DNA of 64,000 bases from Thozetella sp. PMI_491 (lineage: Eukaryota > Ascomycota > Sordariomycetes > Chaetosphaeriales > Chaetosphaeriaceae): positions 563,455-627,454 of the forward strand of contig MU270044.1 of NCBI GenBank assembly GCA_021432635.1. The letters are read 5' to 3'. A program made the translations under genes and the position numbers. This document shows positions 1 to 12,290 of this stretch, in pieces. The first letter of the stretch is position 1, and each line of letters begins with the position of its first letter. Under the pieces are notes generated by a model. The model searched no databases. It was given only the letters and a program-made list of their open reading frames with translations, and was not told the origin of the DNA.

Positions 1-890
1 TGCCTTGAGCTCAGGCCAGTAGTTCGTGCGCGCCGTCGGGCCTGATGTTGCGACCTGTCATTTTCCTGGAGCAGAGCTTCCTCCCGCGTTTTCCATGGCG
101 TCCGCAGTGGATGAACTAGCACCAAGACAGAGAGCCCTTAGCTTTTGCCGGGCCCGCTGGGAGATGACAGTGACTAGGATGAATCCTGATGCGACCGAGC
201 GCCGCCGGACTACCGCCCTGCCCGGCAGCCGGCGAGCTGGTCGTAGCGACTGTCCGCCCACGGCTGGGCACCTTTTGTGACTCCTCTCCTGCTCGCCTCC
301 ACTGGGCGGATGGTCTCGGTTTGTCTCGGGTCTAGACCAGGAGACACTACTGGACAGCCACTCAGCTGTTTGCTCCTAGGGGTCTTGTTTGGCTTGCTTT
401 CTCGCTCGATCTTCTTGCCCACGCTGTGATAAAGAACTGGGAAGATGGAATTGTCTCCTTCTTTCAGGCCCGACAAAGCATCATTGTCAACTGGTTAAAC
501 GTTGCTCTTTGCAAGGGGTGTTTCCTCGAGCGAGCCCTCGCAAGTCGAGTAAACTTTGGAGGCGGGCTATGAGCTATCACTACCACCGGACAGCAGGATG
601 GAACCGTAGCGGGTTAATAGTAGAATATGGTCGGAAAAGTACATGTTCGTCGCTAGCGTGCCGTATCTTGATCGCCGAATACCCCTCCCCCCTGCTTCCC
701 TTGCCTTTCGACTCCTCTCGTCTAGGTGCGCCTGCATGTCCCAATTTCCTCGCTGGGAGCCCTCTAGACAAGCTCCGTCACATCATAAGGGTCAATGCCT
801 GGGACTCAGGGAGCGGGGTCCTTACTCCCCTATCCTTGTCAGCAGCGCCCGCCACGTTCAAACACGACCCCATGTGCCAGCACTATCAGC
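1..890. other. Intergenic, 3' flank of the PHD gene
   Basis: No gene is supported here. A plus-strand open frame from 389 runs antisense into the PHD gene, has no domain-like composition, and is treated as chance. The part next to 891 probably holds the 3' untranslated region of the minus-strand PHD gene. The rest belongs to whatever lies left of the window. Confidence 0.5.
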
Positions 891-3575
891 CTAAGACGGT
901 GCTGGGGGGAACTGGGTCTGTAGCTGTGCGCCTTGTGGCTGATGACCAGCGACCCTTGCGGGGTCCGCCGGCTTGACAGGCGGAGTCATGATTTGCTGCT
1001 GTGGCGAAGGGGACAAGGCAGCTATGGGCGGAAAGATAGCAGCCTTGGGGGTAGCAGCTGTCACTGGCGGGGCCCCGTCCCCATTGCTGTGACCGAGGTG
1101 GTGACGCTGGGGCAGGGGCGGGGAATGCTTAATGGGTGACAGCCCCCCGCGAGAGGGCGGCAAGGGAGACGACCGCTCGTCGGATCTAGCCTCTTGGCGT
1201 TGGATCTGAGATGGGCCGGGTGTTGCTAGCTTAGCCCCCGCAGTGGAAGGCGTGTTGATGACTAGCTCGCTCTTCTGAGAAGGTGTCACAGCTGGTGGGC
1301 CTAACACGGGAAGTAGTGACGGTGATGTCTTTGTTGCATGGAGTAGAGGTGGCGGCGGCGGCTTTGATGGCGAGGTATGACTTCCGTTTCCAGCGATGGC
1401 GCCCGCGATCTTCGTTTGCTGCTTTACGCCAACAGATGGCCGGCTGTCTGCCGAATTGATCGGGCTAGACTGGTCATGGATTGTGTTATAGGCCCTCGAC
1501 TTATTCGGCGACTGATCGGGCGGCGAGAGGTTCGGGTGTGGAGAAGAGAAAGGATGCATGCCCGGCCCATTGGGCGACAGCGACGGAATCCCATTTCCAT
1601 TGCCCTGATGGTAATCAGCTGGTGCATGTGGGCTCTGCTGGCTGACTTGGGCTGGCGTAGGCATGCCGTTCTGCTTGCTGCTCGACACGGCATCCGGCGC
1701 AACCGGCGATGGCCGGGAGTGTGGTTTCGGACCCAGCTCGACTGCGAGCTCCGACTGGGGCCTTGGTGCCGTATTGTCGTCCGTGCCTTGCTGAACGGCG
1801 GAAGAGGATGATCCAGGTCGGTTGATCTTGATCTTGATGATTTTTGGTCGGTCCCTTTCTGCTTCACGGCGGCGGCAGGAATCGCAGACAAAATGGAAGT
1901 CTTCACGCTCTGCCTCCTCTTCGGGGATGTTGAGGCAGCTGCTGTGCTGCCAGACGTTGCACATCTCGCACGACACACTGTGCGTGCCATCATCGACTTG
2001 GCCATAGACGCCGCAGACGCAGTCGAAGATCCAGTCGTCCTCCTCCTCGTCGATTTCCCGGAGTGCCTGCTTATTCCTTTCGATCTCGGCTTGGAGGCGC
2101 CGCTCTGACAAGCGACCGGCGCCCGTGCCGACCGACTTGCTGTCCTCTGAAAGCTGTGCAAGCTCCTCCTCATGCTGTTTGCGACGCTCCTCCCTCTCCT
2201 TCAGCCGGTTTGCCCGTGACATGAGTCGATTGTCTCGCTCGCGCTCCATCTTCAGGCGTGCCAGCTCCTCCTTTCGCGCGGTCGCCTCATCCACACGGCG
2301 CTTTCGCTGCTCCTCGAGAGCATGCTCCTCCTGCTTCTTGACCTCGGCCTTGTTAGCCAAACGGCTGGACCGTTTTGCATGGGCCATCTTCTCCAGATTG
2401 AGGAGCTCCTTCTCTCTCTGTAAGATTTTTCTCTGCTTCGATTCTTCTTGCTTCTCTAGAATCGGGACGAGATGGTCCTGGATCTGGTCGCGCAAGACCT
2501 TTTCGTTGCTGTCTTTGGTCTTCTGGATGGACAAGATGAACTGGCGCACCTCGTCCAAGCTGACGGCCACGCACTCCCATTTCATACCCCCCAGGCCGTC
2601 ACCCACTGGCTCTTCTTCCTGGTGGCCACGTTCTGAGAGCTCGTCATCACCGGCTTCGGCATCGCTCGGTTCTGCCGCCGAGATGCGTCTTCTCTTGCTG
2701 GCTCGGAGTGATGCCCTAGCTTTTCTCGAGTTCTTCTTCGGCTTGGATGCAGGAGCGGGGGGCGGCGGGGCTTCTGTCTGCCGATAGATACGATTGTCAT
2801 CTAGGACATAATAGGTACGATCATCCCTGTCCCAGCCGTAAGGTTCGATCCTCTGCGTAAAGAGTCAGTCTTTGCTTCCCCAGCTCTTTCCTTTGGTCAC
2901 GTTGGGTAGCCTACCCAGTTGGTTTGCTCCATATCTTTCTGCTCTTCCGTCTTGTCCCGCAGCCTCTCTGGATTCATCATGATGAGCTGCGTCATTTGCT
3001 GCAACACGCGGATCTGCCAACAAGCACCGTCAGAATGGGCTCGGGCCAGCCAAGGATCGAAGTATCAAGCCATATACCTTGGTGTAGACATCGAACTCGG
3101 CAAACTTCAAAGGCTCTTCGCCATCTCCGAATGGGTTCTTCTCGGGGGCTTTGGCTAGGAACTGTCGTCTCGTGTAGTCGTCGAAGAGGTCGTGGCTGCG
3201 GGTCACGTAAGAAGGAGGAACCGCGCGAGGTGAGGGGGTGAGAGAGCTTACGTCAAGCCTCGATGGGACGAGAGAAACTTGAGAAAAGATAGGCCGAGGT
3301 CCTGAAGGGCCGTCGAGTGTTGTTTTAGGCATTCCATCTCGAGGTCCTAGAGGCGATGAGCTATAGGGAAAATCGTAGGGCAAGGGGTAGGGACGACGTA
3401 CTTCAATGTCTAGATTGTCGTCAATCTTGAGAACCTTTCCGAAGAGGACTGTAAATTGAAAGAGATTGGCGAACTGCCACATGTTCCTAATGCGATGGAG
3501 CATAGAGGGCTGTTGAGGGATTTCCACCTGGCCGGCATCGGCCTCTGGAAGGGACCTCTTGCGCACTGATGGCAT
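891..3575 (-). CDS. DDT-WHIM-PHD chromatin protein, RSF1-like ISWI accessory factor
   Basis: Five exons (3575-3402, 3346-3252, 3195-3078, 3013-2915, 2852-891) join to 815 residues. Residues about 30-110 resemble a DDT domain. About 128-190 look WHIM-like, including the stretch GWDRDDRTYYVLDDNRIYR. A long charged coiled coil covers about 285-430. A PHD finger follows at about 440-490, with C-V-C, C-E-M-C, H-S-S-C and C-D-S-C zinc ligands. The last 300 residues are Pro/Ser-rich and disordered. In RSF1, CECR2 and related proteins a DDT domain binds the ISWI ATPase and a PHD finger reads histone H3, so a nuclear remodelling role is inferred. The start was chosen because a basic leader precedes DDT. 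The exact yeast orthologue is unclear (Ioc-like or unassigned). Confidence 0.85.
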
Positions 3576-5723
3576 CCTGACCGCACTTGATGAAGGGACA
3601 AGCCGGAGCTGCGAGAGCGGACAGAGGATGGATCTGGCGGTGCGGTTCAAGGGGTTCGGATGGGCTGGGTAGGCTGCCGAATGAAATTGTTCTTCATCGC
3701 AATATTCAAGCTAGATTGGCAAAGCAGCGTAAACAGAGCAGCGGGCTGGTGATAGCCGCGTGCGAAAGGGGTAGCCGATTCGCAAACGCAGGGGGGGGGA
3801 GGGTTGTGGTTAAAAGAAGTGAGGCCAGAAAAAGTTCGCGACTCGCAGCAGTTGACGCGCCGGCCATATCAAGGGTGCTCGATCTTTTTGGCAGATCCAA
3901 TGAATGAATGCGGAATCGGACCCACCCACCATGGCTGCGCTAGCCCGTCAAGCCCATGGCGGCGCGCCAGCCTGGCCAGGTGCAGCTTTGCTTTGCATGC
4001 TTGGCTCTCTGGCTTCTCTTATCTTATCGATTGAATGCCCTTGCAAATTTGAACTGAAAATGGCCAGTGATTTGCATGCATCGTACATCCCGCGGTATAT
4101 GCAACGTGCTGCCAAGGCGTCATTAGCTTCCGAGCACTCACTTCCACCCAGGGTACAGCTGCTACTAATTGATGACTGCGTGGAACTCTATTCGATAGCG
4201 ATTTTGGACACTTTTTTTTTTTTTATGAACAAGACACGAATTTACACAAATTCATTGTACGTGAAGATAGCACAAGTCTGCAGAGGTGCTTGCTTATCAC
4301 CAAATTGGTGAAGTAAGTACCATCTACCAAGGTCACTCGCCTTGCAAGCTGCTCCACACATGACTAGCTGTCTTGGGCAGTTCGGAACAGCGCCTTACCT
4401 AAGCAAGCCACGGCATGTAACTTACTGTCCTCCTCCATTCCCCGAGTTGAGCACTGCCTGGCTGGCATATAAATAGACACACGATTGTGTGGCCGGCTTT
4501 CCAGTGCACCTGCCCCCTCTCGTTCGTTGCCGCTGTGACCGCGCCCCAGGAAGAGGCTTCCACATCTATCTACCAACGCAACTAGAGAGGCCGGCTCATC
4601 TTGTTATAATACATCATCCGATTCTACGCCATGGACCTCTAGCATCGCCCCCTTGTTGCTAGGCGTCCTTTCCCGGTTGATGGGTCCTCCTCAAAAGGAG
4701 GATTTACACTCGGTGCTTTTGGCCCCACTCGACAGTGCCGTCGCCTGTTGTTTCATGTTCGTGTGAGAGCGACCCAGACTGGATCCCTCACCCATAGTGC
4801 GAATACCACGGAACAGTACTGTGTCATTCCGGCCTGTGATCCCCATGTGCTGGCGCACTGATGACGGGCAGCATGCCCCATGCCTGACCATTGCGCATCT
4901 TGCAACGCTGGTGCTGGATTCGCTCGCCTCCTTTTCCCATGCTCTTCTCCCCTAGTGATGCTCGCCGTGGAGGTGGTCAGGGCCGACTTCCTGCACCGTG
5001 GTGCTTTTAATGTGGGCGTGTGTACCTATGTGCCTTCCTTGTGCGTTCTTCGTCAAGGGGAGCAGGATTTCTGTCGCCCAAGATCTGCACTCCACAGCCG
5101 TTGGTTGGCTTGGTTGGTCTGTTCTGGCTTCCGGGCCATCAATGTAAGGGACCAGGAACGGCAAGGGCCCGCTATTCCCAGTCCCGCCAACGCGCCATCA
5201 TCCCACACAGTGTCCTCGCACAGTATGGACGAGTTGTCCTGCAGGGAGGCTGAGCTGAAAACCGTACCTTCATGCCCTCGTAACTGTGTCTCGTCAATCG
5301 AACCGCGAACTAAACACTCGTTTAATCCCCAAAATTTGGTGACATCGAGGATCTCGACATCGTTGCCAACGACGCTGGCGTTCCCCTTGCGCCGATTCAA
5401 ATTACCCGCCATCCGACTCAGCAGCCGCCTCCATCTCGACGACCGAGCCCCCCTTTTGGCGCGACCAAGTTAGCCCGCCCAGCGCCAACGCCAGGAGACA
5501 ACAGAACACACGACGAGCGAGGGCGACAGCAACGACCGCGGACGACAACCAGTGGGCCTTTTCGCGACTCATTTCCCGGCACGATCTTTTGCATACATAT
5601 AATGGTAGGACAGAGTCATTGACGGCCGTGCAAGCGAGGCCCCCAGGCGCATCGCGCAACTCCATTTCGGCGTCTCTGGCGTAGCATCGACGAGAACTCG
5701 CGCTCGCTGCACCAGACTACATC
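3576..5723. other. Shared upstream region of the PHD gene and the calcium channel
   Basis: About 2.1 kb lies between two divergent genes. No coding frame is convincing. A T13 run lies at 4212-4224. Near the right end a TATA-like TATAAT (5598-5603) precedes the channel start by about 120 bases. The region presumably carries both promoters and leaders. Confidence 0.5.
5602..5622 (+). promoter_or_regulatory. Possible short upstream open reading frame before cch1
   Basis: A six-residue frame ending in TGA lies about 100 bases upstream of the channel start. It overlaps a TATA-like sequence, so it may lie outside the transcript. It would only matter if transcription starts upstream of it. Confidence 0.2.
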
Positions 5724-8700
5724 ATGGACAACGACAACAACAACCACCCGGCCACTCCTCAACGGCCGCAGGCACCAACAAACCCCCGACAATCAATACC
5801 ACTCCAGAACCTTCAGCGGCCGCCGGACGAGCTGAACGTCAGCCAAGCAGGATACGGGGCGGCCGGAGGGTCGTACGGCGGGTATGGAGGTGGCCACGAA
5901 TACGATGCTCAACATGGGCGGAGGAGGTCTCCCAGTCAGCCGCCTCAGATGTCCGCCAATCTTCCAGGCCCGATCCAGACTTACTGGGACAATCCGTACA
6001 ATTCCCACTACGATGGTGGCTCCAGCGTGAGCCCCAGCTCGCCGATTGATCAAATGGCTCTCCAGTTTTCGCTTCCACCGGATATCCAACAGCATGGGCC
6101 ACCTCAACCTCAACCTCAGACTGTACCGCCACCCGTGGTCAACTATCAAGTCCCCGCCCCGGACTATGAATCACGCGCCGACACCGATTCCCTGGAGGAT
6201 GACAGCGCCCCGCTGAGGGCGGCCGCTCAGCCGATGGGAAGGCTCGAGCCCCCGGAGCCGGAGGCGCAACCCCGCGATAGTTTCCAGACCGTATCGGACA
6301 TGGGCCACGCTCCCGCGCGGTCGCGAAACACTCAGATGCTTGGGTTCGACCTGGAGCCAGGCTTCAGCGCCAACAGACACCAAAGCTATGGCGACACCCT
6401 CGCTCCTGGAGACAGAAGGTCCAGATCCCCGTCGACAGGAGCTCTTTCCAGAGCGGGCTCGATGATGAGGGCGATGTCCCAGCGTGTTGTCATGATCAGT
6501 GGAGAGGGCGACCTCATCGACCAGCAGAACCGTCGAGAACGCTCACGTTCGCCAAGCGTAGACGGGACCCGGCTCGGCTATGCTTCGGGGCCTGTGATGG
6601 TAGACACTTCGTATCCGTCTCAGGTGTTCCAAGCCCCGGTTGAGAAAGGAGAACCCCAATTCGTGTATCCCGAGCCGGAACCAGCCTTCATGTCCCGGCC
6701 GCGCGGGCCCGTGGTCAACCCCCTAAAGGGCAAGTCCTTGGGTGTCTTCTCTCCCGACAACCCCCTGCGCAAGTCCCTCTGCGACCTACTAGTCAACCCT
6801 TGGACGGAGCCTCTGATCCTCATCCTCATCGTACTCCAGGCTATTTTGTTGGCCATCGAGGCTTCTCCGGATGTCTTCGTCGAGGGCAACGAGCGCCCAG
6901 CTCGGTGGGGCAGCACCCGGATCGACTGGGCTATCTTTGGCCTATTTGTTGTCTTCACCTGCGAGCTCACTGCCAAGATCATTGTCTCCGGCTTCGTCAT
7001 CAATGCCCCCGAGTATGACGAGGGTGTGGCGGCTAAGAAGGGCGTTCGGGAAAGGGTAGCTGAGCAATACCGTGCTATATTCCGCCCTCAGCGCCAAAAG
7101 TCTGTCCGTCGCCCAGATACATTTGTCCCCACGACATTTGCTAGGTCCTTCACCATGATGCAAGGCCAGCAGATGGGCCAGACTTTAGAGGAGCAGCAAC
7201 GCTACCAGCTCGCACGGCGAGCCTTCTTGCGGCACGGCTTCAACAGACTGGACTTCATCGCCGTAGTCTCGTTCTGGATCTCTTTTGTTCTGGGGATCAC
7301 TGGCCTGGAGAGCAAGCACCACATCTACGTGTTTCGCATGATGAGCTGCATGCGTATCCTCAGGCTCCTTGCCTTGACCAAGGGCAACCTTGTAAGTTCC
7401 TCCTCCCCATGTGCCCGCAAACTAAACGCTAACCAGGAACCCAGATCATCCTGCGCAGTCTGAAGAAGGCAGCCCCTCTCCTAGTTAGAGTCTCGTTCCT
7501 AATCGGATTCTTCTGGTTGGTGTTTGCAATTGTCGGCGTGCAAAGCTTCAAATCCAGCCTGAGCCGCCAGTGCACCTGGATTGACCCCTCCGACCCTACT
7601 AACCTGACTGCCACCTATTCACCAGACATGTCTTTCTGCGGAGGACACCTGAACAACCTAACCGGCATAGCCGAGCCGTGGGTGTATGCACAGGTCCCTG
7701 GAGATCTACAGACTCTCGCGAACGGGACCACGAGCAGCAAGGGCTTCCTTTGTCCTCGAGGCTCTCTGTGCCTCCAACAAGAAAACCCTTTCAACGGGAC
7801 ACTGCACTTCGACGACATCGTCCACTCTCTGGAGCTTGTCTTCGTCATCATGAGCGCCAACACCTTCTCGGACCTAATGTACTTCACTACCGCGTCTGAC
7901 TATCCCCCGGCCGCCCTGTTCTTTGGCGCCGGCATCATGATCATGATGCTTTGGATGACCAACTTGCTGATCGCCGTCATCACTTCGTCCTTCCAGGTCA
8001 TACGCGAGGAAAGCAAGGCCAGTACATTCACGGCGGACGAGCAGCCCCTGCTCTTGCAAGTGAGTGAGAAGCCCCTCGGGCGGCGCTCCGTTCTAGGCCA
8101 AGTGTACGACAAGATCGGGTGGATGTTCATTGTCGTCATTGCCTTCGGTCTGGTGTGCCAAGCTGCCCGCAGTGCCACAATGTCTTCTTCTCGGGCGGAT
8201 TTCATCAACACCGCCGAGGTCGTGGTCACCATCATCCTGGACTTTGAGATCATCTTGCGGTTTGTCGCCAACTTCCGCAGCTTTCACCGGGAGTTGCACA
8301 ATGTTGTCGATTTCGGCCTTGCCCTCACTACCTCGATCATTCTCATCCCGCCGATTCGCAACTCAGGCCAAGTATATGCCTGGCTCACCGTCTTTCAGAT
8401 TCTCCGGGTATATCGACTGGTTCTTGCCATCCCAATGACGCGCAAGCTCATCCACCTCGTGCTAGGAAACGTCACGGGTATCGGTAATCTGATGCTGTTC
8501 GTCTTCCTGATTACTTTCCTCATGGCAATCTTTGCTGCTCAGCTGTTCCGAGGCGATATACCGGCCCAGGACGGTAGCGGTGGGGAGATCCGGATTCCGT
8601 TCAACACAATCTACAACTGCTTCCTCGGTATGTATCAAGTATTGTCGAGCGAAAACTGGACCGATATTCTTTACAACGTCACCAGCTTCTCCGTAGCCCT

Positions 8701-11700
8701 CAATACTGCCTGGGTGGGAGCCATATTTCTAATCGGTTGGTTCATCTTGGCCTTCTTCATTCTCGTCAACATGTTCATTGCGGTCATCCAAGAGAACTTT
8801 GATGTGGGTGAAGATGTCAAGCGTCTTGAGCAGGTCCGGGCGTTCCTGCAGCGGAGAGAACTTGGCGCGTCGAGCAACTTAGCCCTGTCCAAGGTCTTTG
8901 GCTTCGGGAGGCCCAAGAAGCGGAAGGATCCACTCGACTATGGCCCGGCCATGATGGAGATGCTGCTGAAAGAGGCTGTAGTACAAGAGTTTTTGGACGA
9001 GTCCATCGACCCTCTCCAAGAAACGGCGACCAACGTCCAATCCACGGGCGGCGCGGTCAAGACGGGCTTCTTTGCGGCCCTCGGAGCCCGGGTCATGACC
9101 GTCTTCAACGGCAGGGAGCCGAACCCGTTTTACTCGAACATGCGATTCGATGGGCAGAACGAGAACTTGGACCCGCGTGCGATGGCCCGCCAGGCTGTCA
9201 ACGCCACGGCTGCGCGTCGCAAGGCACAGAGAGAATATCTGGCCCGCCATCCGGGCTACAATGTCTCTCTATTCATCTTTAAGCCAAGGAATCCCATACG
9301 CCGCCTTTGCCAGAAACTCGTCGGTCCCGGTCGCGGTTCCGAGCGTTTCGACGGTATCGAGCCTAACAAGTACGCCTGGTACACGTTCTCGGCTATCATA
9401 TATGCTGCCATCGTCGCCATGGTGGTCCTGGCCTGCGTCACCACACCCCTCTATCAAAAGGAATACATTGACACGCACGGGAATAATGTCACCAACTGGT
9501 TTGTTTGGACCGACTTGGCCTTTGCCGCCGTCTTCACCGCCGAGTCGCTGATCAAGGTTATCGCGGATGGGTTTTTCTTCACCCCGAATGCATACTTCCG
9601 GAGTTCGTGGGGTATCATCGACGGCATCGTGCTGATCACTCTCTGGATCAATGTCATAACCCTGCTGACCAATGACGGTGCTGTCTCGCGCGCCGTTGGT
9701 GCCTTCAAGGCGCTTAGGGCGCTTCGTCTCCTAAACGTCAGCGACAGCGCTCGAGAAACCTTCCACTCCCTCATCGTCATCGTTCTTAAATGGAAGATTC
9801 TGAGCGTGAGTAGCCCACCCGTCCGAACATGCTTAGGCTCCCCAGAAGCCACGCCTTGCTAACAAATCCTCTTCTAGGCTGCCTTCGTCTCGATCTCTCT
9901 CCTGATTCCATTCGCTATATATGGCCTCAACCTCTTCAGTGGCAAACTCGTCGAGTGCAACGACACGGGAGGTATCGTCAACCTAATAGACTGCACTGGA
10001 GAATTCCTCGCCACTCCCTTCAGCAACGAGTGGTCCATCTTGGCTCCTAGAGCGGCGAATAATCCTTACTTCAGCTTTGACGACTTTGGCTCCTCCCTTT
10101 TTATCCTTTTTCAGATTGTCAGCCAAGAGGGATGGGTAGATGTTTCTTTTGCCGCCCAGGCGATCACCGGCCGAGGCTTCCAGCCACAGGGGGGTGTAGC
10201 CCAAGGAAATGCGTTGTTCTTTGTTGTCTTCAACTTAATGGCAACGGTCTTCGTGTTGACATTGTTCATTTCCGTCTTCATGCGGATTTACACGGAGCAG
10301 ACTGGCGTTGCCTTCCTGACCGCAGAACAACGATCATGGCTAGAGTTACGGAAGCTGCTTCGCCAGATTTCGCCTTCTAAGAGCTCTTATGATGAGTCGA
10401 CGAATAGGTGGAAGAAGTGGTGCCACAAGCGGGCCATTGAGAAGCGGGGGAAGTGGTACCTGGGTATCACGGGTGTCCTTGTCCTACACCTAGTCTTACT
10501 TCTCTGCGAGTTCTACAACGAGCCTCCATGGTGGACGCGCACACGAGACATCTTGTTCTTGGTCTTTACCTTGATCTACATTGCCAACATTACCATCCGG
10601 ATCATCGGGCTGGGTTGGTCTCGATTCCGACGAAGCTCCTGGGACGTATTTTCCTTGATCACGGTCACCGGCGCCTTCGGCACTTCAATCCTTTTCCTCA
10701 CGAACACACAGCTGGACTCGTACATCCAGCTACACAAATTCTTCTTGGTGGCGATTGTTTTGCTGCTGATTCCTCGCAACGATGCCCTCGACCAACTTTT
10801 CAAAACGGCCGCCGCGAGTCTTACAACCATCGGCAACCTACTGGCCACCTGGCTAGTCTTTTTCTTGGTCTTTGCTATTGCCTTGACGCAGACTTTCAGC
10901 TTAACCCGGTTCGGCGAAGGCGAAAACGCGAACCTCAACCTCCGAACCGTGCCCAACGCGCTCATTCTTCTCTTCAAGATGAGCTGTGGAGAAGGCTGGA
11001 ATCAGATCATGGAAGATTTCGCCCAGATCCAACCACCTTTTTGCGTAGAAGGGAGCACTTTCTACGATAGCGACTGCGGCAGTATGCCGTGGGCCAGAGT
11101 ACTGTTCATTGCCTGGAACATCATCAGCATGTACATTTTCGTCAACCTGTTCGTGTCGCTCATCTATGAGAGCTTCTCATACGTGTACCAGCGAACCAGC
11201 GGCCATGCTATAGTAGACCGTGATGAGATCCGCCGGTTCAAGGAGGCCTGGCGCGCGGTCGACCCCGCGGGCACCGGGTTCATCAGCAAAGAAGCCTTCC
11301 CCCGTCTGCTGGGCGAGTTATCCGGCATCTTCGAAATGCGGATCTACGACCACGATGACTCGGTCCGCCAGATCATCGAAGACGTCCGCAGCGACGCCGC
11401 CAGCATACGGCATGCCTCTATTGCCAGCACGAGCCAATACCACACCGGCGTCGACCTGAAGAAGCTCAACAAGCGTCTGGCGCAGATTGACACTCAAAAG
11501 GTACGGGAACGACGCCGTCGGTTCAACATCTTCTTCGAAGAGGTGATGGTTTCAGCCGATCCGGACCGCGGCATCTCGTTCACAACGGTGTTGATGATCC
11601 TTGCCCACTACAACATCATCAACGACAGCAAGAGTCTACGGTATGCCCATCTCCCTGCCCTAACCCGCGTCTCCAGCTTCTTACTAACCGGCTATCCGTA

Positions 11701-12290
11701 GGCTCGAGGAGTTCTTGCGTCGCAGGGCGAGGCTGCAGCGAGTGGAAGAAGAAGTACGTAGGCGCATCGTGCTCGGCTTCTTCGACACGCTGTACTGGTC
11801 TCGGAAATTCAAGCGACACATGGAGCTTAAACGGTCTGCCCGTATGACGGCCATTCCTCACTTTGGCGTACCCGAGATCCTCGTCGAGAACGAAGAGGAC
11901 CGGACAAACCAGGGCGGACCTGGTGGGGCCGCATCACCAGGAGCTCCCCCACAAGGCGCGCCGGGGGACCCTGGAGAGTTCCTCAGAGCAGACGATGCTC
12001 GACGCACATGGACCGGCCCTACGGACCTCTCATCTTTTGACACCTCGTACGGGCATCCACTTTCTTCGCCGCGGGCCACGGGGCCTTCGTCTCCTGGCCA
12101 CAAGAACCAAACCAGTGCTTTCAGCTTCGAGCTGCAAGAGCCTACGGACGGACTTGACGACGAGGGAGGAGCAGGAGAGGGCCGGCGCGGCAGCTCCGTC
12201 AGCCCCGCCCAAGTACGTGAGATGCTTGATGACTCCGCGTGGATGGCATCCATTAGGAGAAGCGCTACCATACGGAGAGGTGAATGGTAA
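5724..12290 (+). CDS. cch1: Voltage-gated-type high-affinity calcium channel Cch1
   Basis: Exons 5724-7391, 7445-9805, 9878-11640 and 11702-12290 give 2126 residues, the usual size for fungal Cch1. An N-terminal cytoplasmic region of about 350 residues is followed by four repeats of six membrane segments. Pore-loop motifs are SANTFSD in repeat I (near residue 691), SSENWTD in II (near 955), SQEGWVD in III (near 1424) and CGEGWNQ in IV (near 1711), giving a filter read as N-E-E-E. An EF-hand-like stretch (DPAGTGFI, near 1804) lies in the C-terminal tail, as in animal channels. Cch1 works with Mid1 in the plasma membrane for high-affinity Ca2+ uptake under stress, polarised growth and ER depletion. 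The stop at 12288 overlaps a possible GTAAGC donor at 12287, so a further small 3' exon cannot be excluded. Confidence 0.95.

Noticed and set aside
389-976. Plus-strand frame of 195 residues
   Set aside because: Runs into the PHD gene antisense, no domain-like composition, no splice partner.
1424-2173. Minus-strand frame of 249 residues inside the PHD gene
   Set aside because: Out-of-frame shadow of the PHD coding exon, Arg/Ser-rich as expected from shifted GC-rich codons.
2125-2787. Plus-strand frame of 220 residues
   Set aside because: Antisense shadow of the coiled-coil part of the PHD gene.
2840-2851. GGTTCGATCC, resembling a tRNA B box
   Set aside because: Lies at the start of exon 5 of the PHD gene; no A box or acceptor stem around it.
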